Source of the DNA: an uncultured bacterium
GTDB taxonomy: Bacteria > Patescibacteriota > Microgenomatia > UBA1400 > PJMF01
Direction of reading: 5' to 3'
Assembly (NCBI GenBank): GCA_903959355.1
Contig: CAJBWJ010000046.1
Coordinates: forward strand, 1 to 6,011
Length of the DNA: 6,011 bases
The notes beneath the pieces were generated by a model. It did not search any database. It was not told the origin of the DNA and saw nothing but the letters and a program-made list of their open reading frames with translations. Each line of letters opens with the position of its first letter. Within the stretch, counting starts at the first letter, position 1. Shown here one piece after another: positions 4,675-6,011 of this stretch. Both the position numbers and the translations under genes were made by a program.

Positions 4675-6011
4675 ATGTCGAAAATCATAGGAATTGATCT
4701 TGGAACTACTAATTCAGCCATTGCTGTTATGCAGGGTGGCAGTCCAGTTATTATCCCAACTAGTGAAGGCCGTAACACTTTTCCTTCAATTGTTGGTTTC
4801 AAAAATAATGACGTTATTGTCGGTGATGGAGCTAAACGTCAAATGATTCTTAACGCCAAAAAAACTGTCAACTCAGTCAAAAGATTTATGGGTCGCAAAG
4901 CAAACGACGAAGCTGTTAAACAAGCTATTAAACATGTTTCTTATGAGATAGTTGAGGGTAAAGATGGTATGGCTGTCGTCAATATTGATGGCAAGAAATA
5001 CACTCCACAGGAAATTTCATCCAAAATTCTAGCCAAAGCTAAAGCAGATGCTGAAAGTTTCCTTGGTGAAAAAGTCGATCGTGCTGTTATTACTGTGCCA
5101 GCATATTTTAATGATGCTCAGCGTCAAGCTACCAAACAAGCCGGTGAAATTGCTGGTCTCAAAGTAGAGCGTATCGTCAATGAGCCAACTGCTGCTGCTC
5201 TCGCTTATGGTTTAGACAAAAAAGGTTCTCAAACCATTGCTGTTTATGATCTTGGTGGCGGTACTTTTGATATTTCCATTTTGGAAATTGGTGACGGTGT
5301 TTTTGAAGTCAAATCTACCAACGGTGACACTTTCCTTGGTGGTGATGATTTTGATAGCGCCATCATTGAATGGATTGTTTCAGAATTTAAAAAAGACCAA
5401 GGCAAAGATCTCAATAAAGATCCTCAAGCTATGCAGCGTATCAAAGATTCGGCTGAAAAAGCTAAAATCGAATTATCTGCATCAGCTAGTACTGAAATTA
5501 ATCAACCATTTATCACTCAGGGTGACGATGGTCAGCCTTTGCATCTCACTTTAACTCTAACCAGAGCCAAGCTTGAAGAATTGGTCGACGATTTGATTAA
5601 AAAATCCATTGAGCCAGTTAAGAAAGCTCTTAAAGATGCTAAGTTAGAAGCCAAAGATATTGATGAAGTGGTTTTGGTTGGTGGTATGACCAGAATGCCA
5701 AAAGTTCAAGAAGTCGTCGAGAAATTCTTCGGCAAAGAGCCTCATAAGGGTGTTAATCCAGATGAAGTAGTGGCTATTGGTGCCGCTGTTCAAGCTGGCG
5801 TAATTTCTGGAGATGTAAACGATGTAGTTTTACTCGATGTCACTCCTTTAACTTTAGGCATTGAGACCTTGGGTGGTATTCGTACTCCTTTAATTGACAG
5901 AAATACTACGATCCCAACCAGCAAATCTCAGGTTTTCTCGACCGCAGCTGATAATCAGACTCAAGTTGAGATTAATGTTTTGCAGGGTGAGCGCGAAATG
6001 GCTGTCGATAA
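4675..6011 (+). CDS. dnaK: Molecular chaperone DnaK (Hsp70), 3' end outside window
   Basis: DnaK is the ATP-driven Hsp70 that binds exposed hydrophobic segments of unfolded proteins, working with DnaJ and GrpE in the cytoplasm. The first 445 residues are present out of the usual 600-640; the frame stays open to the window edge. The ATPase domain shows the phosphate-1 loop GIDLGTTNS (6-14), the catalytic-lysine region VKRFMGR (68-74), VITVPAYFNDAQRQAT (138-153), phosphate-2 DLGGGTFD (192-199) and the adenosine motif LVGGMTRMP (334-342). The interdomain linker VVLLD (384-388) leads into the substrate-binding domain beginning VTPLTLGIET, which is cut off inside its beta sandwich. Between GR (73-74) and YTPQE (109-113) it has about 24 more residues than Firmicute DnaK, the insert long noted in Gram-negative-type Hsp70s. 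It has its own CIRCE-like site and strong ribosome-binding site, so it is probably HrcA-regulated separately from, or in addition to, hrcA-grpE. Confidence 0.99.
   Translation, partial: MSKIIGIDLGTTNSAIAVMQGGSPVIIPTSEGRNTFPSIVGFKNNDVIVGDGAKRQMILNAKKTVNSVKRFMGRKANDEAVKQAIKHVSYEIVEGKDGMAVVNIDGKKYTPQEISSKILAKAKADAESFLGEKVDRAVITVPAYFNDAQRQATKQAGEIAGLKVERIVNEPTAAALAYGLDKKGSQTIAVYDLGGGTFDISILEIGDGVFEVKSTNGDTFLGGDDFDSAIIEWIVSEFKKDQGKDLNKDPQAMQRIKDSAEKAKIELSASASTEINQPFITQGDDGQPLHLTLTLTRAKLEELVDDLIKKSIEPVKKALKDAKLEAKDIDEVVLVGGMTRMPKVQEVVEKFFGKEPHKGVNPDEVVAIGAAVQAGVISGDVNDVVLLDVTPLTLGIETLGGIRTPLIDRNTTIPTSKSQVFSTAADNQTQVEINVLQGEREMAVD

Noticed and set aside
4566..4802. Minus-strand open frame over the dnaK leader and N-terminus
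   Set aside because: It runs through the CIRCE element and the phosphate-1 loop of dnaK on the opposite strand; there is no support as a gene.
5237..5554. Plus-strand open frame of 105 codons inside dnaK
   Set aside because: It is an out-of-frame shadow of the DnaK ATPase domain, whose own frame is fully conserved here.
1..6011. Alternative genetic code (UGA read as Gly or Trp), considered because no gene here ends in TGA
   Set aside because: No in-frame TGA occurs in any of the seven genes, and Gly and Trp positions use standard codons. Six stop codons are too few to infer TGA avoidance.

Overview
The window is an AT-rich, tightly packed bacterial chromosomal segment with all genes on the + strand. 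It joins two housekeeping blocks. The first is the distal half of an F1 ATP synthase operon: atpA (3' end only), atpG, atpD, atpC. The second is a chaperone block: hrcA, grpE, dnaK (dnaK runs off the right edge). I see no mobile elements, RNA genes or CRISPR arrays. No frame is broken, and no in-frame TGA occurs in any gene. The six visible stop codons are five TAA and one TAG.

Region 1-3235 encodes F1 subunits alpha, gamma, beta and epsilon in the usual order. Spacing is very short: 5 bp, 13 bp and then an 8-bp overlap, so the genes are almost certainly co-transcribed and partly translationally coupled. Catalytic motifs are intact: the alpha arginine finger, the beta Walker A and B motifs, and the conserved gamma termini. 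The F1 rotor and stator head should therefore be functional.

Region 3236-3296 is a 61-bp junction with no convincing terminator. It holds a strong vegetative promoter (TTGACA, 17 bp, TATGAT) overlapped by a 27-bp CIRCE-type operator. The operator ends three bases before the hrcA ATG. The predicted transcription start falls at or next to the ATG, so hrcA from this promoter should be translated leaderless or nearly so.

Region 3297-6011 carries hrcA, grpE and dnaK. HrcA is only 238 residues; the winged helix and both ends of the GAF-like domain are recognisable, but about 100 internal residues are missing where the inserted dimerisation domain normally lies. A second CIRCE-like operator with the same 27-bp geometry lies between grpE and dnaK. 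This suggests that HrcA represses its own operon and, separately, dnaK. GrpE and DnaK form the nucleotide-exchange and Hsp70 pair; DnaJ is not in the window.

Organism: a bacterium using the standard code and mostly Shine-Dalgarno initiation. The compact HrcA, small intergenic gaps and AT-rich composition would fit a reduced-genome lineage such as Patescibacteria/CPR. That is an inference at low to moderate confidence and needs a phylogeny. The most interesting points are the domain-deleted HrcA with two degenerate CIRCE sites and the apparently leaderless hrcA. Nothing here looks like a wholly new system.
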